A stretch of 64,000 nt of DNA. Source: Tetrapisispora phaffii CBS 4417 (Eukaryota; Ascomycota; Saccharomycetes; Saccharomycetales; Saccharomycetaceae). Positions 31,072-40,526 of this stretch are shown here, piece after piece (the first letter of the stretch is position 1; each line of letters begins with the position of its first letter). Under the pieces are notes generated by a model. It did no database searches and had not been told where the DNA came from. It worked only from the letters and a program-made list of their open reading frames with translations. The DNA is taken from contig NC_016523.1 in NCBI RefSeq assembly GCF_000236905.1, positions 310,001 through 374,000 of the forward strand, given 5' to 3'. The position numbers and the translations under genes are program-made.

Positions 31072-32925
31072 ATGTCAAAACATAATACTATGACATCGAC
31101 AATGTCAGATATATTGCCCCAGCAACATCGCAATTTACAGCAATTACAGAATTTACAAAATAGAACAAAGTCGCTCGGGGTCACCAACGATTATAATCCG
31201 GCCTATTTGCAATCTATACAGAATAATCTACTGAACAACAATATGGATCCTAATGGTAAAAATTTCCAGTTACCTCTCTCGACCATCAATACCAATCAAA
31301 GCAATTCAAACTCGAAAATGGATAAGGCATATATGGGGTCTGGTGCTCCTCTTCTGTTCAATTCTACTGCTAATGGTCTGGCTCCCGATGTTCAACGTTC
31401 TTCTTCTACTGCAACAAACACTGTTCCTAATCTTAATACAAGTGATGTAATTTTTCAGCACAAGACTCCAGCGGTTAATTCTGCTACTCCGTTATCGAGA
31501 CAAAACATGCAACAGGATCCGAGGTCACCTTTAGTCGTTTTAATACCTACCAATTCGCATCCAACAGAGATTTTAGCCACCAGATTCACTGCGTGGAGAA
31601 GTGTAATCAAGTCATTGGTAACATATTTATCAGAAGCCTCTTCAATCCAGGACGAAATTGTAAGGCAGCAGTTGAGGCTAACCCATGCTATCGAGTTTCC
31701 ATTTTTCTCAATAGAAAACTTATACCAGCCGTCCTCTCAAGAGGATAAAAATAATCAGAATTTCTTCCTATCTCTAGGCAATGGGTCTGTTCAAGATCTG
31801 CCTACTATTTTGAATCTATACCACAGTTCTCTAGCCTCAAATGCATCTAAAGTCTCAAAGGAACTCTCGTCAGATATAATACCAAGACTACGAGACTTGA
31901 GAGGGGACTTATTAATAAAAATTAAAGAAATTAAAGTATTAAATTCGGATTTCAAAAATTCTTGTCAAAAAGAACTGCAAAAGACAAAAGATGACTTAAA
32001 AGTTTTTCTACAATCAATTGAAGAGGCCCGTTATGGGACTCCAAAACAAGATCCATATTTAACAAAACTAGTTCTAAATAGACAGATCAAAAAACAGTTA
32101 TCGGAAGAAAATTTCTTACATGAAGCCTTCGATAATTTACAATCATCAGCAGAAGAATTAGAAAAAGTTGTAGTTATGGAAATACAAAATGCATTAACAA
32201 ATTACGCAAAGTTATTAGGTCAACAATCACAATTAGTTTTTGATGTTTTGATTTCAAAATTGGATACTGGTTTCTTTAGCAAAAATCCAAATTTTGAATG
32301 GGAAAATTTTATTGCAAGAGATCCAAATTTTATTTTACCAGATATACCAATGAGGAAAATGAATTCTATAATATATAAAAATCAGAACGATCCATTGACT
32401 TACGAAATTACTTCTGGCTACCTTGAAAAAAGATCCAAGTTCTTAAAGGCATATTCAAAAGGTTACTATGTATTATCACCAAGTTTCTTACATGAGTTTA
32501 AATCACCAGACAGGAAAAAAGATTTAGTACCGATCATGTCACTTCCATTAAATGAATGCACTGTCACTGAGCATTCAAGAAAGGGTTCTTCTGATTATAA
32601 ATTCATATTACACTCCAAGCAGAACGGGCTTATTATCAGAGGTCATAATTGGGTCCTTAAATCAGATTCCTATGAAAACATGATGCTATGGTATAATTTA
32701 ATAAATGATTTAACTAAATTAACAGACCATCAAGCCAAAGTAGATTATGTCATTAAAAAAATTAACTTAACTGGTGATGCTGCTCAAAATGTTTTATTAA
32801 ATAGAGAAGCTTTGAAAGACGAGGAAAGAATTGATAAGTCTATAAATGTGGAAAATGACGATCAAAATTATGATGATCTTAACATGGTTCCTGAAATCAC
32901 TGTATCAAGTCCGATTAAACGTTAG
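31072..32925 (+). CDS. SLM1: PI(4,5)P2-binding TORC2 effector Slm1/Slm2
   Basis: Slm proteins sit at eisosomes and the plasma membrane, bind PI(4,5)P2, carry TORC2 signals to Ypk1 and are calcineurin targets. The protein is 617 residues. A Gln/Asn-rich N-terminus is followed by an F-BAR-like helical region at about 160-390 (TEILATRFTAWRSVIKSLVTYLSEASS... VVMEIQNALTNYAKLLGQQSQLVFDVL). A PH domain lies at about 440-550 (SGYLEKRSKFLKAYSKGYYVLSPSFLHEFKS... LKSDSYENMMLWYNLI). The C-terminus contains PEITVS, which fits the PxIxIT calcineurin-docking pattern; Slm1 and Slm2 dock calcineurin through such C-terminal motifs. S. cerevisiae has two paralogues (YIL105C beside MOB1, YNL047C beside ALG11); this gene lies beside both partners, so I cannot say which it is. 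Confidence 0.93.
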   Translation: MSKHNTMTSTMSDILPQQHRNLQQLQNLQNRTKSLGVTNDYNPAYLQSIQNNLLNNNMDPNGKNFQLPLSTINTNQSNSNSKMDKAYMGSGAPLLFNSTANGLAPDVQRSSSTATNTVPNLNTSDVIFQHKTPAVNSATPLSRQNMQQDPRSPLVVLIPTNSHPTEILATRFTAWRSVIKSLVTYLSEASSIQDEIVRQQLRLTHAIEFPFFSIENLYQPSSQEDKNNQNFFLSLGNGSVQDLPTILNLYHSSLASNASKVSKELSSDIIPRLRDLRGDLLIKIKEIKVLNSDFKNSCQKELQKTKDDLKVFLQSIEEARYGTPKQDPYLTKLVLNRQIKKQLSEENFLHEAFDNLQSSAEELEKVVVMEIQNALTNYAKLLGQQSQLVFDVLISKLDTGFFSKNPNFEWENFIARDPNFILPDIPMRKMNSIIYKNQNDPLTYEITSGYLEKRSKFLKAYSKGYYVLSPSFLHEFKSPDRKKDLVPIMSLPLNECTVTEHSRKGSSDYKFILHSKQNGLIIRGHNWVLKSDSYENMMLWYNLINDLTKLTDHQAKVDYVIKKINLTGDAAQNVLLNREALKDEERIDKSINVENDDQNYDDLNMVPEITVSSPIKR

Positions 32926-33170
32926 ATAATCATTGTTATATATGCATGCTACTTACAAGTTATAGCTATTATCTTCTTTTTATCAAGTAACAAAATGGGT
33001 TTCGTAGCTTTGTAATATTATTTATAATGTATATAATTTAATATTTTATAGTCTGTGACTTTGCGGTAATAATACAGTTCTGGCAGAAGGTAATTAAATC
33101 ATTGGAGTTTTCATTGAAGTGACGATTTCATTAAAGTAGAAACAATAAATATTTAAAACTATTAAAATAC

Positions 33171-34868
33171 TTAAATAATTTCTAAATCAAGCATGTCCAT
33201 AACATACTTATCCCAGTCTTCATCGAATTTAGCATCTGAAAATTTAATTGAAACACATAATTTCCCTCTTTTACTAATTTCAAATTTCTCAGTATCACAC
33301 AATTCTGAGACTTGTTTAAATATGTCCTTCAAACTGTTATACGCATTTTTATCATTAGCTGTTTTAACATAATCAGGATCTTCTTCACTGATGAAAAAGA
33401 AACCAGTTCTGGTTTGTTCGTTGTTAACTTTTGCCTCTTTGTTATTTTTTACGTCCCAAGGAACAACAATATCCAATAATGGGCCTGCTGAAGCATGAAC
33501 TAAAGGAATCAATCCAGCTGCTGCATACTCGACAACCGCAATACCAAAATGTTCATTCCACATAGCGTTTATACCATAAGATGATTCATGGAGATATTTT
33601 TTAATATCCTCGTAAGGGGCATCAGTGACAAACTCCATTAAGTGCATAGGAATTCTATAATTGATATACGCTAGTCTCTTTAGATTCTCAACATAATCTT
33701 TGTCATTTTGAGATCTTGTAGATCCTACAAAAATAATTTTTGGAGGTTCATAATTTTCAGTAGTTGATAATTCTGCTAAGTATTTTGAATATTCTTGAAT
33801 GATTAATTGATGTCTCTTTTCATTTCTAAATTGAGCAAGGACTACAGCTTGATTTTTTCTATTCCATTTATCTTCTTTTATAACCAATCTTTCAGTTGAG
33901 CAAGGAGGATAAATAATTTCTGAATGACTATCTCTCCAAATACTTTTTATATGATTATTTGTCCAAGTTGAATTCGTTATAGAGACGAACACTAAGGAAC
34001 CTACCCATTCATAGAAAAACATGAAGATTGACCAATAAATATACTTAGCTTTAGTTCTGAACGAATTAGATGTTTCAGAAAATTTCAACTTGTCTAACAT
34101 ATCAGTTGAAATGACTGGGAAATGGGTGTATGCAATTATTGGCATGTCTGCCATGAATCTGATAGCAGGATAACCAAATGGATAACCCATTGTGTCACAC
34201 CAGAAATCAACTGGACATCTCCAATATGCTTCGACTGTCAAAATAAAAGATCCAAAAGCTTGACCCAATAGCGTGAACACTGGCCATGTCCTATCAGAAA
34301 CCAAAAATCTTGTCCTTAGATAAATAAACACGACTCTGCTCTCTTCCAGTTTGTAACCAAATGTAGTATTCACATTATCCAGAATTTGAGAACGGGAAGC
34401 ATCGACATCACCAGTATAGACAATGGCCACATTCTTCTTATCGTTACGCAAAACAGTTTCTATAGCTTTCCATAGGACTTTTTCACCACCCCCACCTGCA
34501 TTACAATAGGGATGGAAAAATCCATATAATTTATTATCAGTGTATAATTTCTCCTCTGAACCCCTACCTGCGTTAGCTATAACAGTATCCCATTCCTTTC
34601 TATCTACCTTCAAACAACTAGAAAACGTATCATCGTTTGAATATTCTGTAACGTGAGAGGATGCCTTCAATAACTGGTATCTCAAACATCCTAAATAAAA
34701 CCTTGATTTTATCACTAGAGTGGAGTCATTCTCCTTATGGTCAATCTTAAACTCTCTTAAGAACTTTGACGATGGTCTTCTGTACTCGTAAGTGATTTTC
34801 AGTAGTACACGGAAACATAAATATAATGTGCTAATTAGCAGCACTAATATAGTAGTTATTAATATCAT
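33171..34868 (-). CDS. ALG11: GDP-Man:dolichol-linked oligosaccharide alpha-1,2-mannosyltransferase Alg11
   Basis: Alg11 adds the fourth and fifth mannoses to the dolichol-linked oligosaccharide on the cytosolic face of the ER. The product is 565 residues (548 in S. cerevisiae). It has an N-terminal membrane anchor at about 1-20 (MILITTILVLLISTLYLCF) and a GT4/GT-B glycosyltransferase fold. Diagnostic segments are GFFHPYCNAGGGGEKVLWKAIE, AYTHFPVISTDML, YPPCSTERL, and the nucleotide-sugar site EHFGIAVVEYAAAGLIPLVHASAGP with the E-x7-E arrangement. The gene converges on SLM1 over 245 bases, as ALG11 does with SLM2 (YNL048W-YNL047C). Confidence 0.96.
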   Translation of the reverse strand: MILITTILVLLISTLYLCFRVLLKITYEYRRPSSKFLREFKIDHKENDSTLVIKSRFYLGCLRYQLLKASSHVTEYSNDDTFSSCLKVDRKEWDTVIANAGRGSEEKLYTDNKLYGFFHPYCNAGGGGEKVLWKAIETVLRNDKKNVAIVYTGDVDASRSQILDNVNTTFGYKLEESRVVFIYLRTRFLVSDRTWPVFTLLGQAFGSFILTVEAYWRCPVDFWCDTMGYPFGYPAIRFMADMPIIAYTHFPVISTDMLDKLKFSETSNSFRTKAKYIYWSIFMFFYEWVGSLVFVSITNSTWTNNHIKSIWRDSHSEIIYPPCSTERLVIKEDKWNRKNQAVVLAQFRNEKRHQLIIQEYSKYLAELSTTENYEPPKIIFVGSTRSQNDKDYVENLKRLAYINYRIPMHLMEFVTDAPYEDIKKYLHESSYGINAMWNEHFGIAVVEYAAAGLIPLVHASAGPLLDIVVPWDVKNNKEAKVNNEQTRTGFFFISEEDPDYVKTANDKNAYNSLKDIFKQVSELCDTEKFEISKRGKLCVSIKFSDAKFDEDWDKYVMDMLDLEII

Positions 34869-35271
34869 CTTAGCCAGATAGCAGTAGCAGTAGCAGTATT
34901 AAATATTATCTGTTTGTTGCTTTCAACCCTCGCCCATTAATGGTACACAGATCATGGTATCATGTACTAATAATTAATTATATATAAATGTGCTTCTTTT
35001 ATAGGATTTTAAAGTCATTTGTTCTGCAAAAACGACATATTATGCGGTATCCCAAAATCGATTGCTCTAAGAATCCTGCGCACAAAGAACAAATGTTTGT
35101 GGGATCAAACTACTTTTGTAATGGAAGTTGCATGCTACAAGCTATAACGATGGCAAGAAGACCTCTTCATATTACAAGGTTGAAGATATGTAAAAGCTGT
35201 ACAACAGTCCCTTTCAAAAGGTATTATCTTGCATAGTTCTTTATCCTTTCTTAATTATATATATATATAGC
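34869..35271. other. Intergenic ALG11-MOB1
   Basis: About 400 bases upstream of ALG11. An 82-codon ORF on the plus strand (34988-35236) has Cys pairs but no recognised relatives and overlaps what should be the ALG11 promoter, so I do not call it a gene. Confidence 0.5.
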
Positions 35272-36177
35272 TTATCTATCTCTCAATTCGTTAACTAGCT
35301 CCAACAATGGTCCGAAATCAGAAGGTCTCAACAGTTGAAATTCTTGAACAAACAAACAAAAATGTCTGAAACTTGTATTCAGTACAGTCTGTAAATTCAA
35401 CTCTAAGATTTCATTGAAATGATGACAGTATATGTGTGCGTAGACTCTGAACAATCTCCTTAATATCGGAATTGCTACTTTTTGAATGAATCTATTTGGG
35501 AAAGTACCAGAAGTTTTTGATGGGAAGAAGGTTTCATCGTCGAATTGATCTTGGCACCACTTCATCAATACCTCTACGTATTTGGGGGCTGATACAGAAA
35601 CAGGAGGTTGGTCTTTTTGGAAACTCCACAAGTATTCGTATTCATTAGTGGCAATCATTCTCGGACAGGATTGCGGTGAACAGAACTCAGTGATGGTGCC
35701 ATATAACATGTTGATTTGATTATAAAAGTCCACACAATGCACTGCCAGCCACTCATTTTCATTTTCACCCTTAGGTAACTTCACAGCCTGGTTCAAAACA
35801 CCTTTGGAACCCAAAGTCATCTCCACAATTTGCTTTAGATCCTGGTGCGAAGAAACAGTAGTCCCCACAGGTGCTTGAATATACGGTTGCTGATGGGAAG
35901 GTGTATAATTGAAATCCGTTATCTGCTGTGGACTGCTATTTACTTGTTTAGTGGGCGTCTGTGGAAGCACCCTTGTAGGTTGGCTGTATTGATTGTGGTT
36001 CATAATATTAGCTGGTGCATTCAACTCATTCGCTTGAGTACCACCACCTACATTGAAATTCTTGTAATTATCGTTATCATTCGAGGCCGCATTGCCATTA
36101 TTAGTGTTCCATTTGAAACCTCTGGTGGAACGTATAGTCTGGCCTGGACTCAAATGAAAATTTTGTAGAAATGACAT
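35272..36177 (-). CDS. MOB1: Mitotic exit network kinase activator Mob1
   Basis: Mob1 binds and activates Dbf2/Dbf20 kinases in the mitotic exit network and acts at spindle pole bodies and the bud neck. The protein is 301 residues (314 in S. cerevisiae). A disordered Asn-rich N-terminal 90 residues is followed by the Mob domain: LKQIVEMTLGSKGVLNQAVKLPKGENENEWLAVHCVDFYNQINMLYG, the zinc ligands in EFCSPQSCPRM and AHIYCHHFNEIL, and the end LLELVNELRDR. The start MSFLQNFHLSPGQTIRSTRGFKWN is identical in style to S. cerevisiae. There the gene has a 5' intron; here the coding sequence is uninterrupted. Confidence 0.97.
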   Translation of the reverse strand: MSFLQNFHLSPGQTIRSTRGFKWNTNNGNAASNDNDNYKNFNVGGGTQANELNAPANIMNHNQYSQPTRVLPQTPTKQVNSSPQQITDFNYTPSHQQPYIQAPVGTTVSSHQDLKQIVEMTLGSKGVLNQAVKLPKGENENEWLAVHCVDFYNQINMLYGTITEFCSPQSCPRMIATNEYEYLWSFQKDQPPVSVSAPKYVEVLMKWCQDQFDDETFFPSKTSGTFPNRFIQKVAIPILRRLFRVYAHIYCHHFNEILELNLQTVLNTSFRHFCLFVQEFQLLRPSDFGPLLELVNELRDR

Positions 36178-36630
36178 CTTCCAATTACTATATGTATAGT
36201 TATATCAGCGATATATACCTTGACTGTTGCCAACTATTACAATTCCCAAAAATATTCAAAAATGTAAAAATAAAAAGTACTGATTCCAAAACAACAGATA
36301 AAACTCTTAGCACTCTTACAAGATCGAAATGATACAAACTAAACTAAATAAACTTTTATATAATAGCTTTATAACAACTTATCATCATGTTTACGGTTCT
36401 TAAAATCAAAGTTGAATGAATTTTTTCTTGTAACTGATTGTTTTTGGTATCGCCCAATTGGGAAATCTAATATGGGATGGGCTATATACGGTACGCATTG
36501 GTAGCGCCGAATGTGGGTACTTAAAGTGAGCCCTTCAAAGTAATAAGGTGACAGTAATTGATTAGAACTGTGTGTGGGTTTTGTATAACTTGTATAACTT
36601 GTATGGTTGTATATTTTGATTTAGATGGTG
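36178..36630. other. Intergenic RRM3-MOB1
   Basis: About 450 bases upstream of MOB1 and downstream of RRM3. It includes a short 9-bp tandem repeat (GTATAACTT, about 2.5 units) at 36583-36605. The MOB1/RRM3 adjacency is not known from S. cerevisiae (YIL106W, YHR031C). Confidence 0.55.
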
Positions 36631-38877
36631 CTAACTCACGGTTTCTAGCTTTTGGTAGAACTCTTTTACCTTTTCGTTGACTTTGATTTTTGATGGATCG
36701 AAATTTAGAACTTGCAATGTGTCCATTGAGATGGCTCTTGATAATGCGACGTATATTTGACCTGCTTCGAAAATGTTTCTTAGATCAACTTTTAATCTTT
36801 GTAATGTTTGACCTTGCGATTTGTGAATGGATAATGCCCAACATAACATGATTGGGATTTGACTTCTCTGTAATGCGGAATGGGAACCTGGTAGATCGAC
36901 GACAAAATTGTCTGGTAACATTAATTCATGATGAAATCTGCCAAGTGGCAAGGTCCATTTGACATAAGGAAACTTGATATCTTTGGGGGAAACTCTGGTG
37001 GTGGCGTAGAAGAGGATGTTTTCTAGTCTTTCCATGCGAGCAAATGGTCTCATGTTTAATTCTTCTTGGAATTCTTTAGAGAGTCTTGCTCTAGGGTTGC
37101 CAACTACTTTAGAGACTAGTTTCATATCATTTATGGCTTCTTCGTCCATTATACGATAAATTTCATTCATTTTCTTCTCTAATGTTTGTGGGATAAAAAA
37201 TAAAACAATTCCTAAAGAACCGTTGACTAACTCAGATTCAACTTTGTTCTTTAACATCATAACTTGTGCGTTTTCCTTTAAGGTGATTTTTCTCTCAACC
37301 ATCACTGACGAATCGATTAAATTATGTAATTCCTTAGGACCAGTATCGTCTGCTACGTACTCATGTTTCTCACCGAGTAACAAATCTAGCTGTCTCGAGT
37401 TAGATGATTCAACTTCCCTTCTAGTGGCATACAGTTCAGTCGGTTTGATGCCATCAGAATATCTTTTTTCATTTCTTAAGGATCTTAATCTTTGAACCAT
37501 ATGATCTTCGATCTCACCAAATCTGATTTTATTAAGAATATCCACTAGTTCGTTATCTTGTTGTCTGAAAACTTTAGTCAATAGGATAGTCTTCTGAACA
37601 CATAATTTCCACATATTACTTTCAAAACAGAATAGAGGTGGTTCATTATATTCTTTTTTACTAACAGGTGGTAATTGGAAAAAATCACCAGTTAATACAA
37701 GTTGGATCCCACCAAAGGGTCTGTTGATTTTCCTTACTCGTCTTGCTATTTCTTCAAGTCTGTCTAAAAATTTACCATCAACCATAGAAATTTCATCAAC
37801 GATTAAGACTCTTGTATTTTTCCAACTTGCATTTAGTTCATGATTTTTTTGGATCTTATTTACTAAAGAATCCAAACTCCCTCCACCTAAACCAATACCC
37901 GCCCATCTGTGTAATGTCACACCGCCAATTGTACTTGCAGCCAATCCAGTTGATGCAGTAACAGCTATTGTATCTTTACCATATAAGCCGTTCAATCTCC
38001 CAATTATTGTTCTTAAAATGATAGACTTACCAGTACCAGCCGAACCTGAATAGAAGACACTGAACTTTTTTCGTATTATCAGGTCAATAACATGCTGTTG
38101 TTCTTTGGTCAATTTTAATTCAGAAAATATATTATTTAAATTGTTTTTATTTTGAGAGCTGGATAGTGAAGATTTATGACGCTTAATAGGTTTGATTCTT
38201 TTTGTTTGTAGGTCAAGCCCTTGGAAAGTTAGCCTCTTCAAAGAACTAGTGCTCCCGTTACTTCGTTCTGATGATTGGGAGGCTGATAAACTAAATTGTG
38301 TACTCGTGGTCATCTCTCCAAAGTCTTCCTCAAATGGGGATGCGTTAGGGTTCTTACTTGAAAGAGCACTTTGTGTAAAAGTATCATTTGATATATTTCG
38401 AGTAAATGATATTTTTCTTGGGCTTGAACCCTTAATTGATGTAAACGATGTAATCGAAGATATTGAATCACTCATTTCATCTTGTATTAAATGGTGAGAA
38501 ATTGTTGATGATGATACCGATGAATTGGAGGACGTTCTACAAAGAGTTCCAAATGAGCCAGTTAATCGAGACTTTTTGAAATGGTTAAGGTGTGGTTTAT
38601 TCATTAGTTTTTTTACTTCAAAATCTGGATCATTTTCATCAAAAGAACCTTGCGATGAAAATAACAACATTGATTTCTTATTGAGCTGTGTTGCTTTTTG
38701 ATTGGAACTTATCTCCTTTTGAGGACTGGAAGGTCGAGAACTTTTCTTGAAAGCATTCGATGTGGTAGAGTTCTTCAAAGAGGCACTATTAGAATTTTTG
38801 CTAAAGAAGGATGCAATTGACGGTTGTTTATTATTAGAGCTGGTTTTCTTTACTGGTTTGCTATTAGATCTTATCAT
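36631..38877 (-). CDS. RRM3: Pif1-family DNA helicase Rrm3
   Basis: Rrm3 is a 5'-3' helicase that travels with replication forks and removes protein barriers at rDNA, tRNA genes and telomeres. With the first in-frame ATG the protein has 748 residues (723 in S. cerevisiae). Near the N-terminus QPSIASFF (residues 18-25) is a clean PIP box (QxxIxxFF) for PCNA binding. The Ser-rich linker runs to about 260. The helicase core has GSAGTGKS (Walker A), VDEIS (Walker B), GDFFQLPP, VFRQQDN, and SIHKSQGQTLQRLKVDLRNIFEAGQIYVALSRA. The details TELYATRREVE, LKENAQVMMLKNK and the MDEEAINDMKLVSKVVGNP segment match Rrm3 rather than Pif1. The upstream UUG-started extension of 30 codons is discarded. Confidence 0.94.
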   Translation of the reverse strand: MIRSNSKPVKKTSSNNKQPSIASFFSKNSNSASLKNSTTSNAFKKSSRPSSPQKEISSNQKATQLNKKSMLLFSSQGSFDENDPDFEVKKLMNKPHLNHFKKSRLTGSFGTLCRTSSNSSVSSSTISHHLIQDEMSDSISSITSFTSIKGSSPRKISFTRNISNDTFTQSALSSKNPNASPFEEDFGEMTTSTQFSLSASQSSERSNGSTSSLKRLTFQGLDLQTKRIKPIKRHKSSLSSSQNKNNLNNIFSELKLTKEQQHVIDLIIRKKFSVFYSGSAGTGKSIILRTIIGRLNGLYGKDTIAVTASTGLAASTIGGVTLHRWAGIGLGGGSLDSLVNKIQKNHELNASWKNTRVLIVDEISMVDGKFLDRLEEIARRVRKINRPFGGIQLVLTGDFFQLPPVSKKEYNEPPLFCFESNMWKLCVQKTILLTKVFRQQDNELVDILNKIRFGEIEDHMVQRLRSLRNEKRYSDGIKPTELYATRREVESSNSRQLDLLLGEKHEYVADDTGPKELHNLIDSSVMVERKITLKENAQVMMLKNKVESELVNGSLGIVLFFIPQTLEKKMNEIYRIMDEEAINDMKLVSKVVGNPRARLSKEFQEELNMRPFARMERLENILFYATTRVSPKDIKFPYVKWTLPLGRFHHELMLPDNFVVDLPGSHSALQRSQIPIMLCWALSIHKSQGQTLQRLKVDLRNIFEAGQIYVALSRAISMDTLQVLNFDPSKIKVNEKVKEFYQKLETVS

Positions 38878-39303
38878 ATTTTTATATGCATCAAAGTTTC
38901 TTTGCACTATTACGGAAGGTGATGGACTTGTGATACGATTGTAACCTCTTGTATACCAGTTACACAAGTGGAAACAGAGAAAAACAACTTATATTATGAA
39001 AATGATCATTCAAGAAATAGATATGCAGTTAAAATGTCAACGAAGTAATATAACTACACCAAAACTCATCTGTTTAACTTTGTTTATAGATTTGTTGATA
39101 CTAATGAAAAACTATTTACGTTGTGATCTATTAAGCTCATCGCCGAAAACTGCATATAGGCAGACAGTGTCAAGCTATAGAGTTGATGTCAAAATAACCG
39201 TAAAAGTATATTGGAACAATGCTTGATCTAGATTAATATGCTAATTTATTATGTCTATATATGTATGTTAAATTTGGTTATAGAGTTATTTTTGGGAGAG
39301 GTT
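38878..39303. other. Intergenic RCN1-RRM3
   Basis: About 425 AT-rich bases upstream of RRM3. No gene or clear motif recognised. Confidence 0.55.
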
Positions 39304-40014
39304 CTATTCTTCCAGGTCACTGTCATCATCAAATGTAGATTTTGGTGGGAGTACTGTTTTAAACGTTTCTACTGACTCATGCGGTTCGTCGTCGACATTC
39401 ACTGACACACTTGGCCGTCTTTGGAGTGTTATATTGGCTACACTGCTACTTAATAATAGTCTATGGCCGTCTGGTTTATCGGCACCGTTAAGCATCAGAG
39501 TAGGAATGTCTTGTGTCGCGGTGGTTTTCAATTCGTTAGTTTCAGCAGGGAAACTTGTCATAGCCTTTGGAGCATCATCTATATGATGCGTGATTCTACT
39601 TGGTTCATCTTCAACTCTTTCAAAATCAAATTCTGGTGGTGGAGACACAGGTGGAGATATCAAGAATAATTTTTGCGATTTCGGTACTTCCAAATATGTT
39701 CTCTCATTGATTTTTGAATCTTGTAAAGTATAACAAATTCTGCAATAAAGTTCAGAAAAATGATTAGATTGGACGATCGATGATATGATTAACTCAGATA
39801 GTTGGTGATCTGGGGCAACGATTAGTATTCTTTTAAATTTTTCCAATTTTAACAAAACTAGAGGGTTGGAATTATTGATTTCAAATTTTGTTAAAATATT
39901 GTCATAAAGCCATACTTTTAAAAAGTCCATAATAGCATCAAGTTGAGCGCCCACATTGTCCTCATACCTTGAATCAAATCCAGTGAACGTAATTATTAGA
40001 GTATTTGTTGTCAT
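39304..40014 (-). CDS. RCN1: Calcineurin regulator calcipressin Rcn1 (RCAN family)
   Basis: Rcn1 binds calcineurin and both inhibits and, at low levels, supports its activity. The product is 236 residues (211 in S. cerevisiae). The RCAN fold at about 1-110 contains LLKLEKFKRILIVAP, as in Rcn1. The signature LISPPVSPPPEFDF at about 118-131 is the conserved FLISPPxSPPP motif phosphorylated by GSK-3/MAPK in the family. NITLQR near 197 aligns with the ITI calcineurin-docking segment, and PPKSTFDDDSD near the end is typical of yeast Rcn1. It shares a divergent promoter of about 510 bases with APE2. RCN2 (YOR220W) is the alternative, but position beside APE2 (YKL159C-YKL157W) favours RCN1. Confidence 0.93.
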   Translation of the reverse strand: MTTNTLIITFTGFDSRYEDNVGAQLDAIMDFLKVWLYDNILTKFEINNSNPLVLLKLEKFKRILIVAPDHQLSELIISSIVQSNHFSELYCRICYTLQDSKINERTYLEVPKSQKLFLISPPVSPPPEFDFERVEDEPSRITHHIDDAPKAMTSFPAETNELKTTATQDIPTLMLNGADKPDGHRLLLSSSVANITLQRRPSVSVNVDDEPHESVETFKTVLPPKSTFDDDSDLEE

Positions 40015-40526
40015 AATAAGATTTTAAAACAAACGCTGCTTGATTTAATGACTCAAAAAGGGATGTGTATCTACCAATAAGTACTAAGCAAATAGGGAAC
40101 CTAAATACACTTGCTCTTATATATGCACTAGTATTTTGTGATAGCACGGCTCTATTCGATTGTAAAACCATACATACCTCCTTCTTATTAAGTATATTCA
40201 GCATAATAAAATGCTTTAAATATCAATCTTATCATCGATCTAGAAAGCTAATATTCCAATATCGCTCTCACAGCAAATTTGAAATTGTTAATGGCTAGTA
40301 AGTATCACTAAAAACCAAGTTATTAATGTTTCAATAGAATGGTTTAAAAGTATATTAAAGAGAGGAAACATCTAGTGCATTGAGGATAACAGGATCGCAT
40401 TCGAGTTTTGTTTCACTGGTTTTGTTATTCAACTGTGAACATTGAATCATCGTACGACTAGAGGTACTATCGCAATTGAGAAAGTTAAAACGGTCATTTC
40501 ATATTGAATCGATATCTGATCAAATA
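40015..40526. other. Divergent RCN1-APE2 promoter
   Basis: About 510 bases between the two divergent start codons. I see no compelling Crz1, Gcn4 or other site. Confidence 0.55.

Noticed and set aside
34988..35236. 82-codon plus-strand ORF with Cys-x-x-Cys pairs between ALG11 and MOB1
   Set aside because: No recognised relatives, occupies the ALG11 promoter, and short ORFs of this size occur throughout the spacers.
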